Source of the DNA: Phycisphaerales bacterium
GTDB taxonomy: Bacteria; Planctomycetota; Phycisphaerae; Phycisphaerales; SM1A02
NCBI GenBank assembly: GCA_018882625.1
Contig: VERO01000104.1
Location: forward strand, 1 to 7,703
DNA length: 7,703 bases
Direction of reading: 5' to 3'
Part shown: one piece after another, positions 1-6,112 of the stretch
How positions within the stretch are numbered: position 1 is the first letter of the stretch
Layout of the letters: each line of letters starts with the position of its first letter
Program-made: the position numbers and the translations under genes
The notes under the pieces: generated by a model
The model's database searches: none
What the model saw: only the letters and a program-made list of their open reading frames with translations
Told to the model about the DNA's origin: nothing

Positions 1-1
1 T

Positions 2-91
2 CGCGCGCTGGCCGACGTGCTCCCGCCCGGCGACCTGAACTCTCGCCTGCGCGCCGCAGAGGAGCGGGCCAAGGGCAAGGGAGCCGAGTGA
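2..91 (+). CDS. C-terminal fragment of an unknown protein (5' end outside window)
   Basis: An open frame runs in from the left edge and stops at TGA 89-91. It encodes 29 residues that begin RALADVLPPGDLNSRL and end in a charged tail, KGKGAE. Nearly every codon ends in G or C, as in the genes downstream, which supports this frame. There is no recognisable domain, so no function can be given. The stop lies 9 bases before the first copy of the repeated 31-bp element, the same tight stop-to-element arrangement seen between the ThuA-like and lipoprotein genes. The gene is therefore probably co-oriented with the genes downstream. Confidence 0.55.
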   Translation, partial: RALADVLPPGDLNSRLRAAEERAKGKGAE

Positions 92-100
92 CGATTCTGA

Positions 101-131
101 CTCCACTCACGCGGAGGGGCATTGTGCGTCC
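101..131 (+). promoter_or_regulatory. Repeated upstream element, copy 1
   Basis: This is a 31-bp element that begins CTCCACTCACGCG, continues GAGGGGCATT and ends GCGTCC. It matches copy 3 at 28 of 31 positions and copy 2 at 27 of 31. It ends directly before ATG 132 and 9 bases before ATG 141 of the ThuA-like gene. CTCCAC and GCGGAG around a TCAC loop form an imperfect inverted repeat (one A/C mismatch), so the RNA could pair CTCC with the Shine-Dalgarno-like GGAG. It may be a promoter, operator or leader hairpin. The repetition is directly visible; the role is inferred. Confidence 0.6.
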
Positions 132-144
132 ATGCGAAGCATGA
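124..144 (+). other. Possible 6-codon leader ORF overlapping the ATG at 141
   Basis: Starting at the GTG inside the repeated element, the frame reads MRPCEA and stops at TGA 142-144. That stop overlaps the in-gene ATG 141-143 as ATGA. Copy 3 of the element has the same arrangement (MVRPTDDR, stop overlapping ATG 4089). The first codon lies about 7 bases after GGAG. ORFs this short arise readily by chance, so translation is speculative. If real, it would favour ATG 141 as the start of the ThuA-like gene, by coupled reinitiation. Confidence 0.15.
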
Positions 145-1406
145 AGGCCATTCTCATGTCGTTCGTCGCGCTGGCCATCGGGCTTTCGCAGGCCGCTCGA
201 GCCGAGCAACCTGTTGCCCCCATGTGGCAACTCGCCGAGGCGGCGTTCCAGCTTGAGGTCACGGTGCTCTCCGTGGAAGAGAAGCCGCTGACGGAGCGCA
301 TCACGAACATCTGGCATCGCGTAAAGGTCAAACGCGTGTTCGTCGGAACCGGGTTGAACGTCGGCGATGAGCTCGCCGTCGTGTCGCAAGTGTTCGACAA
401 TCCTCCAGGGGCCACCAGCTCGAGCGGCGACCACGGGCCATTCAATGGCCCGAACGGGCTTCCAGCGAAGGGCGACCACGCGCGCATCTTCGCGAACGGC
501 TCGGCCAAGGTCTTGAAGACCATCTCGCCGAACGGCTGGCAGCTGCCCGATCACATGATCGCGTTCATTGCCACGGACGATGAGTGCCGAAGCGATGTGA
601 CGATGCCATTCATCGCGAACCTAATCGCGCGTCAAGGCATCGCACGCACAAGGGTGCACTTCTCGACCGGGGATGATGGGCGCGGCTCTTCAGCCACGGC
701 ACCCGACATGAAGGCGCGCACCGGCCTGACAGATGATCTTGCGCTGCGCAGGGCAGATTCAAGCGTCCTGGCCATGCGGAGGAGCGAACTCGGCAACAAT
801 CAGATGATGTGGTTCGAAAGTGTGACGAGGCACGGCTTGCCGATTGTCGGATTCCGAAACTCGCTGCAAGCGTTCGGCTTTCCCGGCGATGGCCAGGGGG
901 CGACGTGGTGGAACGATGCATTCCCTGTCGAAACTTGGGGAACCCGATGGAGGTCCCAATGTGGTCGGCAGTCAAAGACGCGCATCATCGCGCCTGATGC
1001 CGAGGCGGGCAGGCATCCGGTGCTTTCGGGCGTATCGATTCCCGCTGAGGGACTCGTCGTTCCGAGCTCGCTGTTCCGAGTCGATCCACTTCCTGCGGAT
1101 TGCCGCGTGCTGCTCTGGGGCGAGGCGGTCGACGGCAACTGCCCCGAGGCTGAGCGACGGCAGCCCATCCTGTGGGTACGCGAGCTCCCGCGCAGAGCAG
1201 GGTGGTTGCCACCGCAGCGGATCGCCTTCACGAGTCTCGGGCATCCAGCGGACTTCCTGGACGCCGAGGTGCGCCTGCTCTGCATCCAGATGATCGCGTG
1301 GGCGATCGGCGAGGAATCGCGGATGGACGATTCCGCGCGATTGACGATCCGAACCGCGCAGTATCTGCCGCCTGAGGTTCAACCTCCGGCGACCGCGGAG
1401 CCGTGA
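132..1406 (+). CDS. Secreted ThuA-like (class I glutamine amidotransferase-fold) protein with N-terminal beta domain
   Basis: The protein has 424 residues (421 if the in-frame ATG 141 is used). Residues 4-24 form a Sec signal peptide (KAILMSFVALAIGLSQAARA, cleavage before EQ), so it is exported. Residues 35-136 look like a beta-rich module (IWHRVKVKRVFVGTGLNVGDE, ending SPNGW) of a kind seen in planctomycete secreted proteins. Residues 140-395 resemble a ThuA-like domain: MPFIANLIARQGI, ADSSVLAMRRSEL, GLPIVGFRNSLQAF, HPVLSGV, LPADCRVLLWGEAVDG, then IAFTSLGHPADF and MIAWAIGEE. ThuA proteins are associated with sugar metabolism in rhizobia, but most planctomycete homologues have no known reaction. 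The histidine-rich stretch after the conserved TW, as I recall it, is here SQCGRQS, so activity is uncertain. The C-terminus (PPEVQPPATAEP) looks disordered. GGAGGGG at 113-119 lies 12 bases before ATG 132, and there is no good ribosome site before 141. The stop overlaps a GTG at 1403. Confidence 0.8.
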   Translation: MRSMKAILMSFVALAIGLSQAARAEQPVAPMWQLAEAAFQLEVTVLSVEEKPLTERITNIWHRVKVKRVFVGTGLNVGDELAVVSQVFDNPPGATSSSGDHGPFNGPNGLPAKGDHARIFANGSAKVLKTISPNGWQLPDHMIAFIATDDECRSDVTMPFIANLIARQGIARTRVHFSTGDDGRGSSATAPDMKARTGLTDDLALRRADSSVLAMRRSELGNNQMMWFESVTRHGLPIVGFRNSLQAFGFPGDGQGATWWNDAFPVETWGTRWRSQCGRQSKTRIIAPDAEAGRHPVLSGVSIPAEGLVVPSSLFRVDPLPADCRVLLWGEAVDGNCPEAERRQPILWVRELPRRAGWLPPQRIAFTSLGHPADFLDAEVRLLCIQMIAWAIGEESRMDDSARLTIRTAQYLPPEVQPPATAEP

Positions 1407-1412
1407 GTGATG

Positions 1413-1443
1413 CTCCGCTCACGCGCAGGGGCATGGCGCGTCC
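1413..1443 (+). promoter_or_regulatory. Repeated upstream element, copy 2
   Basis: This is the second copy of the 31-bp element (CTCCGCTCACGCG, then CAGGGGCATG, ending GCGTCC). It starts 6 bases after the stop of the ThuA-like gene and ends 16 bases before ATG 1460 of the lipoprotein gene. It matches copy 3 at 28 of 31 positions. G to C at its 14th base puts one mismatch in the CTCCGC/GCGGAG stem that is perfect in copy 3. That argues against a simple conserved hairpin and for sequence-specific recognition. It lies in a different frame relative to its gene than copies 1 and 3, so coding does not explain it. Confidence 0.6.
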
Positions 1444-1459
1444 ATCGGAGGGCGCAGTC

Positions 1460-3991
1460 ATGACCGCTACAGCTGCATTCTCATGGCGTGCCGGCGTAGC
1501 GCTGATCGCATTCTGCGCGGTGGCGACGGGTTGCACGCATCCGGTCTTGGGGCGTCCTGCGCTTCTGGGGGCAAGCGTGACGTCGGGCGCTGGCACCGCA
1601 GTCACGGCCGGCAAGCCGTTCGCACCACCTGACACGCACGCGGACCCAACCATTGCCGCACCCACGTGCGGCCCTGACTGCGTGAGCCTCGACGCAGGTG
1701 TGGCCTTCAGCGCTGTCGTCACGGCACCGCACAGTGTCCCCCTGTCGCTCGGTGATGGTGCCGTCTTCCTCGATCCCGACGCTGCACTTCAGGATCAGGC
1801 TCATGCCGCGGCAGCGTGGAAACCGTCGGTCATCATCGCGGTCGACTGGCTGTTCTGGCCAGTGCACCGGGCCCTGCCCACCGACCTCGCTCCGGAGCAG
1901 CGCGCCGCTGCGCGGCTCGCGAGCGTCGACGCCGCACTGGACGCACTCGATCGCTTCACGTGCCCCATCGTCATCGGCGATGTGCCCAAGATGACCCGCG
2001 CCGCGGGCCACCTCCTTTGCGACGAGCATGATCCGGGCGACGATGTTCGCGCAGAGGCGAATCGCCGTCTCGCCGCATGGGCCGGCGCGCGTCCGAACCG
2101 ATTCGTGCTGTCGGTGGCTGCACTGGCTGACGCGGTGAATGCGGGCAAGCCCATTGAGGTTGCCGGATTCCGCTACGGTGATGGAGAGGCGCTTCGGCTG
2201 CTCCAGCGCGACGGCCTGCATGTGACCCCCGAGGGTCTTGCGGTGCTCATGGCAGCTGCGTTGGATCGGCTCGCAGCGGAGGGATTGGTCACTGATGCGG
2301 ATCGCCGCCATGACATGCCCGAGATCGCCATCGCCATGGAGCGTGAGGCGATCGCTGCACAGAATCGTGCGCAGCCTGGGATGTTCGAGAGCCTCTCCCT
2401 CGGCGCCGCCTTCGAGCGCTACCGCGACAGGATCTTGGCAATGGATGATGCCGGGGCTGCTGACATCCTCGAGCGCATGCTCGATCGACTGGAGTCGCTC
2501 GACGCGAATCCGGTCGGTGACGGCGATGCATTGATCGCCCTCGCCTTCACGCTGTCGAGCCTCGACATGACCATGGGTGACTACCCCAAGTGTCGCTCGG
2601 TCTACGAACGCCACTGGCGCGCACTCAAGTCGGAAGCGCTGGCGGATGCGCCCCACCCCTGGCGCTTCTCGCTTTGGCTTCGCTACGCAAAGCAGCTCTC
2701 CAAGCCGATGCAGCAGGAGGCGGCTGACGCGCTCGCCGCACAGCGCGAGGCTCGTGGCCCGCTTCCGGAGCCCCTTGCGACGATCGTGTGGAAGGAGGCA
2801 CCCTGGCTGGGGGACGCGCGCACCCTCGCGCGCTGCTTCCCTGAGATCGACGAGGCGTATCCACGAGCGCGTACGGCCGCGCTCAAGGCGGTCCATAAGG
2901 CTCGGCGCCGACTTGGCAGCCAAGGACTCACGGTGACGGAGTGGCGGTTTGCCGCGAGCGACCTACGGGACCCCCTTACCTCGCGCGCCGCTGCGGGGCT
3001 ACCCGATGTCTCGGCCACGTGGTACGAGCGCGCGCGCGCCGACGGGCTCAGCGACCTCGTCGACTTCATGGATCGCGATGCCCGACTGCAGAAGATGAGC
3101 CGGGACTTCCTGGAGCTTCACAGGAAGGTCGGCATGCGCGCATCGTTCACGGTCGGGGATGAGGTGTTTGCGGCGCTCGATGCACCATCGGGATCGGCCA
3201 CCCCTGATGCCGTGGCACTTGATGCCGGACCCCGCGTCGAGCTGCGATTGTTCGACCGTGGCTTACTGCCGCCAAGCCTCGGCTTCGGATTCACCGAGGA
3301 ACTTGATGGTGCCGCTGCAGTGATCGGCGTGGCCGGCGAGCAGGTGCTCACCGTGATCACGCGCGCACACATCGGGGCCGACGGAGCACCCGCCATGACC
3401 AGCGGCCCCGCCTCGCTTCCGGCGGCGGCGGCGTGCTGGCATGAACTTGGCCGGGTGAGGGCCCCGTCATTCCTCTACGGCGCAGGGTGGAGCGAGTCGG
3501 CGACACCGATCGTCCTTTCACCGAGCGTCGACCTCGCGGAGTTCACAGTGACCACGACCGATGCAGTCCAGGCGGCGCTCCGCGCAGGCCCCCCGACGGG
3601 CCTTGTGGCCTCGATCGACGAGTCTTCAATGACAGCCGTGTCGTGGCCCGCCTCCATATGTGCCATCGGCTCGGCCGAGCGATCCGTGATCCGCGTGCCG
3701 ATGGGCATGGATGACGCAGCGCACACGCCGCGCTGGGCGCAGTTCGAGTTCAGGGACCAGCCGGTGGTGCTGCTGGGGACCTTCGAGGTGGCCGACGGAG
3801 CAGATCCTGCGTCAGGGCGTTTGCGTCTTCACGCGGTAGTCGGTGCGGGAACCGCGGACCAGCGGCGCACCGGCGAAGTTGTCGCACTTCAAGGCTTCAG
3901 GAAGGGATCAGCGCAACAATTGTCCAAGGAAATCGGCGACACGGCGTCCACCGCTGCCGAGGTCCGCATCTCGTGGCGTCCACGTGGCTGA
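1460..3991 (+). CDS. Large lipoprotein with SGNH/GDSL-hydrolase-like N-terminal domain
   Basis: The protein has 843 residues from ATG 1460. A GTG at 1403, overlapping the previous stop, would add 19 residues. ATG 1460 is preferred because GGAGGG (1447-1452) lies 7 bases upstream and translation begins directly with a signal peptide. Residues 9-25 (WRAGVALIAFCAVATGC) resemble a lipoprotein signal with Cys25 as the lipidation site. Residues 75-275 resemble planctomycete SGNH-hydrolase-like proteins: KPSVIIAVDWLFW, CPIVIGDVPKM, ANRRLAAWA, and LLQRDGLHVTPEGL, whose Asp251 and His254 match the block V DxxH pair. No GDS nucleophile motif is obvious, so catalysis is unproven. Residues 285-560 are largely helical and may form repeats; residues 570-843 look beta-rich. 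These parts match nothing I recognise. The likely site is the cell envelope; an esterase or deacetylase role is inferred from the fold only. Confidence 0.75.
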   Translation: MTATAAFSWRAGVALIAFCAVATGCTHPVLGRPALLGASVTSGAGTAVTAGKPFAPPDTHADPTIAAPTCGPDCVSLDAGVAFSAVVTAPHSVPLSLGDGAVFLDPDAALQDQAHAAAAWKPSVIIAVDWLFWPVHRALPTDLAPEQRAAARLASVDAALDALDRFTCPIVIGDVPKMTRAAGHLLCDEHDPGDDVRAEANRRLAAWAGARPNRFVLSVAALADAVNAGKPIEVAGFRYGDGEALRLLQRDGLHVTPEGLAVLMAAALDRLAAEGLVTDADRRHDMPEIAIAMEREAIAAQNRAQPGMFESLSLGAAFERYRDRILAMDDAGAADILERMLDRLESLDANPVGDGDALIALAFTLSSLDMTMGDYPKCRSVYERHWRALKSEALADAPHPWRFSLWLRYAKQLSKPMQQEAADALAAQREARGPLPEPLATIVWKEAPWLGDARTLARCFPEIDEAYPRARTAALKAVHKARRRLGSQGLTVTEWRFAASDLRDPLTSRAAAGLPDVSATWYERARADGLSDLVDFMDRDARLQKMSRDFLELHRKVGMRASFTVGDEVFAALDAPSGSATPDAVALDAGPRVELRLFDRGLLPPSLGFGFTEELDGAAAVIGVAGEQVLTVITRAHIGADGAPAMTSGPASLPAAAACWHELGRVRAPSFLYGAGWSESATPIVLSPSVDLAEFTVTTTDAVQAALRAGPPTGLVASIDESSMTAVSWPASICAIGSAERSVIRVPMGMDDAAHTPRWAQFEFRDQPVVLLGTFEVADGADPASGRLRLHAVVGAGTADQRRTGEVVALQGFRKGSAQQLSKEIGDTASTAAEVRISWRPRG

Positions 3992-4045
3992 ATCCCCCAC
4001 CGATTCCATCCCGACGCGTGGCACCCCACCACCCGCGGGTAATGC

Positions 4046-4076
4046 CTCCGCTCACGCGGAGGGGTATGGTGCGTCC
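4046..4076 (+). promoter_or_regulatory. Repeated upstream element, copy 3 (perfect hairpin)
   Basis: This is the third copy of the 31-bp element (CTCCGCTCACGCG, then GAGGGGTATG, ending GCGTCC). It lies 54 bases after the lipoprotein stop and 12 bases before ATG 4089 of the zinc-ribbon gene. With the preceding C it forms a perfect 7-bp stem, CCTCCGC/GCGGAGG, around a TCAC loop (4045-4062). That stem would hide the GGAGG ribosome-binding-like sequence. No T-run follows, so it is not a standard intrinsic terminator. It probably governs the zinc-ribbon/kinase pair. Confidence 0.6.
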
Positions 4077-4092
4077 TACAGACGACCGATGA
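4066..4092 (+). other. Possible 8-codon leader ORF ending on the ATG at 4089
   Basis: ATG 4066 inside element copy 3 opens a frame reading MVRPTDDR and stopping at TGA 4090-4092, which overlaps ATG 4089 as ATGA. GGAG lies 4 bases upstream of ATG 4066, a short but usable spacing. The same layout occurs at copy 1. At copy 2 the equivalent frame runs on into the lipoprotein gene itself as MARPSEGAV. This may be a coupling device, but chance is a serious alternative for ORFs of this size. Confidence 0.15.
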
Positions 4093-4862
4093 CAGCGATT
4101 CCGCTTGCCATGTGCCGGGTATGCGGCGCCGCACGACCGGGCGGCCTCGATGAGTGCGTGCACTGCGGCGCGAGCGAATCGGAGTGCCGCCGTTGGCGGC
4201 GGCGCTCGGACGCGCGGTGGCAGCAGCTGCGCGTCTCGCTGAGGGTGCGCACACTGCTCTTCTTGGTCGCGTGGCCAGGACTGATGATCGCCGTCGGCGT
4301 TCTGGCCATGCGCTGGGGCAGTAGTGCTCCGAGCCGTCCGGTGTGGATTGATGCGCTCGCGACATGGATCGCCTACCCGCCGATTCGAGTGCTGACCCTC
4401 GGCTTCGCCATCGCGGCGGGCATCGCCATCGACCGCACCGTGCGCAAGCTGCCAACCTGGAACCTTGTCGGATGGCGCTGGGCGGGTCACATACCCGTCG
4501 CGACACTCCTGAGCGCACTGGTCGTCACGCCAGCCTTCCGCCGTGGCGGTTTCGTGCCGCTTGCCCTCACCGCGCTGGCGCTGCCGCTCATCGTGACCGC
4601 CATCATCCGCATGACTGAGGTGATCGCGCAGATGAATCGGTGGGTCGCCGCAGATCGCCGTGCCCCCGCGGGGGCGCACAAAGGCCCGGTGCGCGTCGCG
4701 TGGTATCGCACTCGTGCCGCGAGTCCTTGCCTCTGGGTGCCAGCGCCGGTGGCGCTCCTCGTGCTGATCGATCCGTGGTTTCTCTGGATTGCGGCGTGGC
4801 TGTCGTGGGGGTTGGCGTGCGTGTCCGCGCAGCGGGCGCTCGGGAGATGGCTCCGTGGCTGA
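4089..4862 (+). CDS. Zinc-ribbon polytopic membrane protein
   Basis: The protein has 257 residues from ATG 4089. Its N-terminus carries a zinc-ribbon-like pair of knuckles, CRVC (Cys9, Cys12) and CVHC (Cys23, Cys26), which probably binds one Zn ion in the cytoplasm. A basic linker follows (RRWRRRSDARW). Hydrophobic segments lie at about residues 55-75, 90-114, 133-149, 154-175 and 214-247, giving four to six membrane spans. I do not recognise a family with a known function. No strong Shine-Dalgarno precedes ATG 4089. An in-frame GTG at 3984, overlapping the lipoprotein stop, would add a Pro/Ser-rich 35-residue extension (MAESPTDSIPTRG...). The later start is preferred because it begins just before the zinc ribbon and follows the repeated element. 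The 3' end overlaps the kinase start, suggesting translational coupling. Confidence 0.75.
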   Translation: MTAIPLAMCRVCGAARPGGLDECVHCGASESECRRWRRRSDARWQQLRVSLRVRTLLFLVAWPGLMIAVGVLAMRWGSSAPSRPVWIDALATWIAYPPIRVLTLGFAIAAGIAIDRTVRKLPTWNLVGWRWAGHIPVATLLSALVVTPAFRRGGFVPLALTALALPLIVTAIIRMTEVIAQMNRWVAADRRAPAGAHKGPVRVAWYRTRAASPCLWVPAPVALLVLIDPWFLWIAAWLSWGLACVSAQRALGRWLRG

Positions 4863-5997
4863 ATCGCCCGTGCCTCCAGACTTCGCATCCGTGGTGGGCG
4901 CGATGGCCGCGCCGCTCGATGACCGAGCGCTTGCGGCCGCAGTGCGCGCTGATGCGGTGCGCTGCGGCGAGCGCTACCAGCTGGTGCCGACGATCTCGCG
5001 ATACGGCGGCATTGTCGATCCTGCAAGGTTCCCGGAGGCCGCCCTCGAGGTAGCGCACCAGGTGGTGAACGCGGCGCGCGGGGATCGAGGCCGTGCGGTG
5101 CAGACGCTCGCTGCACGGCATCCGTCATGGCAGCGCTCGCTCGAGCACGCCACCGTCGCGATGGAGATCCTTGGTTCCGAGGATGAAGTCCAGTCGTTGC
5201 CGGTGGCGATCGGTCCGGCGTGCCCTGACGGGAGTCCGCGGTTCATCGTCGGCGAGCTCATCGCGCGCGGCGCCTTCGGCACGATCATGGAGGGATTCGA
5301 CCGCGAGCGCGCGATGCCCGGGCGCGCAGGGCCGGATGCCGACGTGGTCATCAAGGTGGTGCGCACGGAAGGCGCCGGTGCCCCATGGGAACGCGAGGCG
5401 CGCGGGGCATCGGCCATCGACCACCCCTGCGGCATCCAGGTGCGCGCATCCGGCACGATTGACGATGCCACAGGATTTGTCGTGTTCGAGCGCGTGCACG
5501 GCCGTTCGCTCGTCTCGATGGCTGCCGCTGGCGAGCGCCTGCGCTCGGTACGGCTGATCTCGGAGGTGGGCCAGCTCTGCGAGGCGATCGCGGAGCTTCA
5601 TGCGGCGGGATTCGTGCATGGGGACATCTCGCCGGCGAACGTGATGGTCGATTCCTTCGGCCGGCTGCGGCTTGTGGACTTCGGCCTATCCCGCCCGATC
5701 ACGCCCGAGGACGCGACTTCGGATGTGATCCGCACAGGCGAGCTGCTGCAGTGGATCGCGCTGGGATACGCGCCCGCGGACCCAGCTGCCGCCCCCTCGA
5801 CCACTCCCGGCGCACGTGGCACTGTCGTCCGGATCGGCGCTGAATGCCGCAGGCATCCGCCGTCATCTGCTGAGCTCGCGCGCCGGCTCCGCGCTGCAGA
5901 GTGGTCGATCGACCGAACGATCGTGGTTGCCTCCGGCATCGGTGTCGCGGCCCTCCTCTGGGGATCGCGGTACCTCGTGAAGGTGCTGTCGGGCTGA
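4855..5997 (+). CDS. Tail-anchored serine/threonine protein kinase, compact non-RD type
   Basis: The protein has 380 residues from GTG 4855, which overlaps the previous stop by 8 bases (GTGGCTGA) and has GGGAG 8 bases upstream. Residues 1-125 are a helical N-terminal region (ALEVAHQVV, LAARHPSWQRSLEHA) like those before planctomycete kinases. The kinase domain spans about 130-350. It has a glycine loop LIARGAFGTI whose first Gly is Ala, Lys167 in VVIK, Glu181 or Glu179 for the helix C salt bridge, HGDISPAN with Asp257 and Asn262, and DFG at 275-277. The catalytic residues are present, but HRD is HGD (non-RD). Only about 12 residues separate DFG from the helix F-like TSDVIRTGELL, so the usual activation loop and APE motif are missing. 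Residues 355-375 form a transmembrane segment with a short tail (SRYLVKVLSG), placing the kinase at the membrane's cytoplasmic face. Targets are unknown; the zinc-ribbon protein and the nearby sigma factor are candidates by context. Confidence 0.85.
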   Translation: MAESPVPPDFASVVGAMAAPLDDRALAAAVRADAVRCGERYQLVPTISRYGGIVDPARFPEAALEVAHQVVNAARGDRGRAVQTLAARHPSWQRSLEHATVAMEILGSEDEVQSLPVAIGPACPDGSPRFIVGELIARGAFGTIMEGFDRERAMPGRAGPDADVVIKVVRTEGAGAPWEREARGASAIDHPCGIQVRASGTIDDATGFVVFERVHGRSLVSMAAAGERLRSVRLISEVGQLCEAIAELHAAGFVHGDISPANVMVDSFGRLRLVDFGLSRPITPEDATSDVIRTGELLQWIALGYAPADPAAAPSTTPGARGTVVRIGAECRRHPPSSAELARRLRAAEWSIDRTIVVASGIGVAALLWGSRYLVKVLSG

Positions 5998-6034
5998 GCA
6001 ACGTCGAACGCACATCTACGAGGAGTGCCGCCGC

Positions 6035-6046
6035 GCCAGCGCTGGC
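6035..6046. other. 12-bp perfect palindrome in the kinase/sigma-factor gap
   Basis: GCCAGCGCTGGC is a perfect inverted repeat with no spacer. It sits 37 bases after the kinase stop and 66 bases before the sigma-factor start, in the only substantial gap (5998-6112) of the main gene block. No T-run follows it. It could be an operator for the sigma gene, the core of a weak terminator hairpin, or chance in GC-rich DNA. I see no convincing -35/-10 pair nearby, and the gap carries no copy of the 31-bp element. Confidence 0.25.
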
Positions 6047-6112
6047 CCACTCCCCTTCGCATAGGCTTTGGGCATCGGAACCGCTGTCTCCCGACGACAG
6101 GAGCTGCCTACG

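Noticed and set aside
1481..2923. 480-residue open frame on the - strand inside the lipoprotein gene
   Set aside because: It lies wholly antisense to a gene with a lipoprotein signal and SGNH-like motifs. Its product is Arg/Cys/His-rich with no recognisable domain, typical of an antisense shadow in GC-rich DNA.
101..4076. Reading the three repeats as a CRISPR array or as intrinsic terminators
   Set aside because: The copies are 1.3 and 2.6 kb apart with genes between them, and no T-run follows any hairpin. All sit beside start codons.
3843..4088. 82-residue N-terminal extension of the zinc-ribbon protein
   Set aside because: It overlaps the well-supported lipoprotein C-terminus and is low-complexity. 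Only the shorter GTG 3984 alternative is considered possible.
6038..6088. A fourth copy of the 31-bp element before the sigma gene
   Set aside because: Only GGGCAT is shared; the CTCACGCG and GCGTCC blocks are absent.
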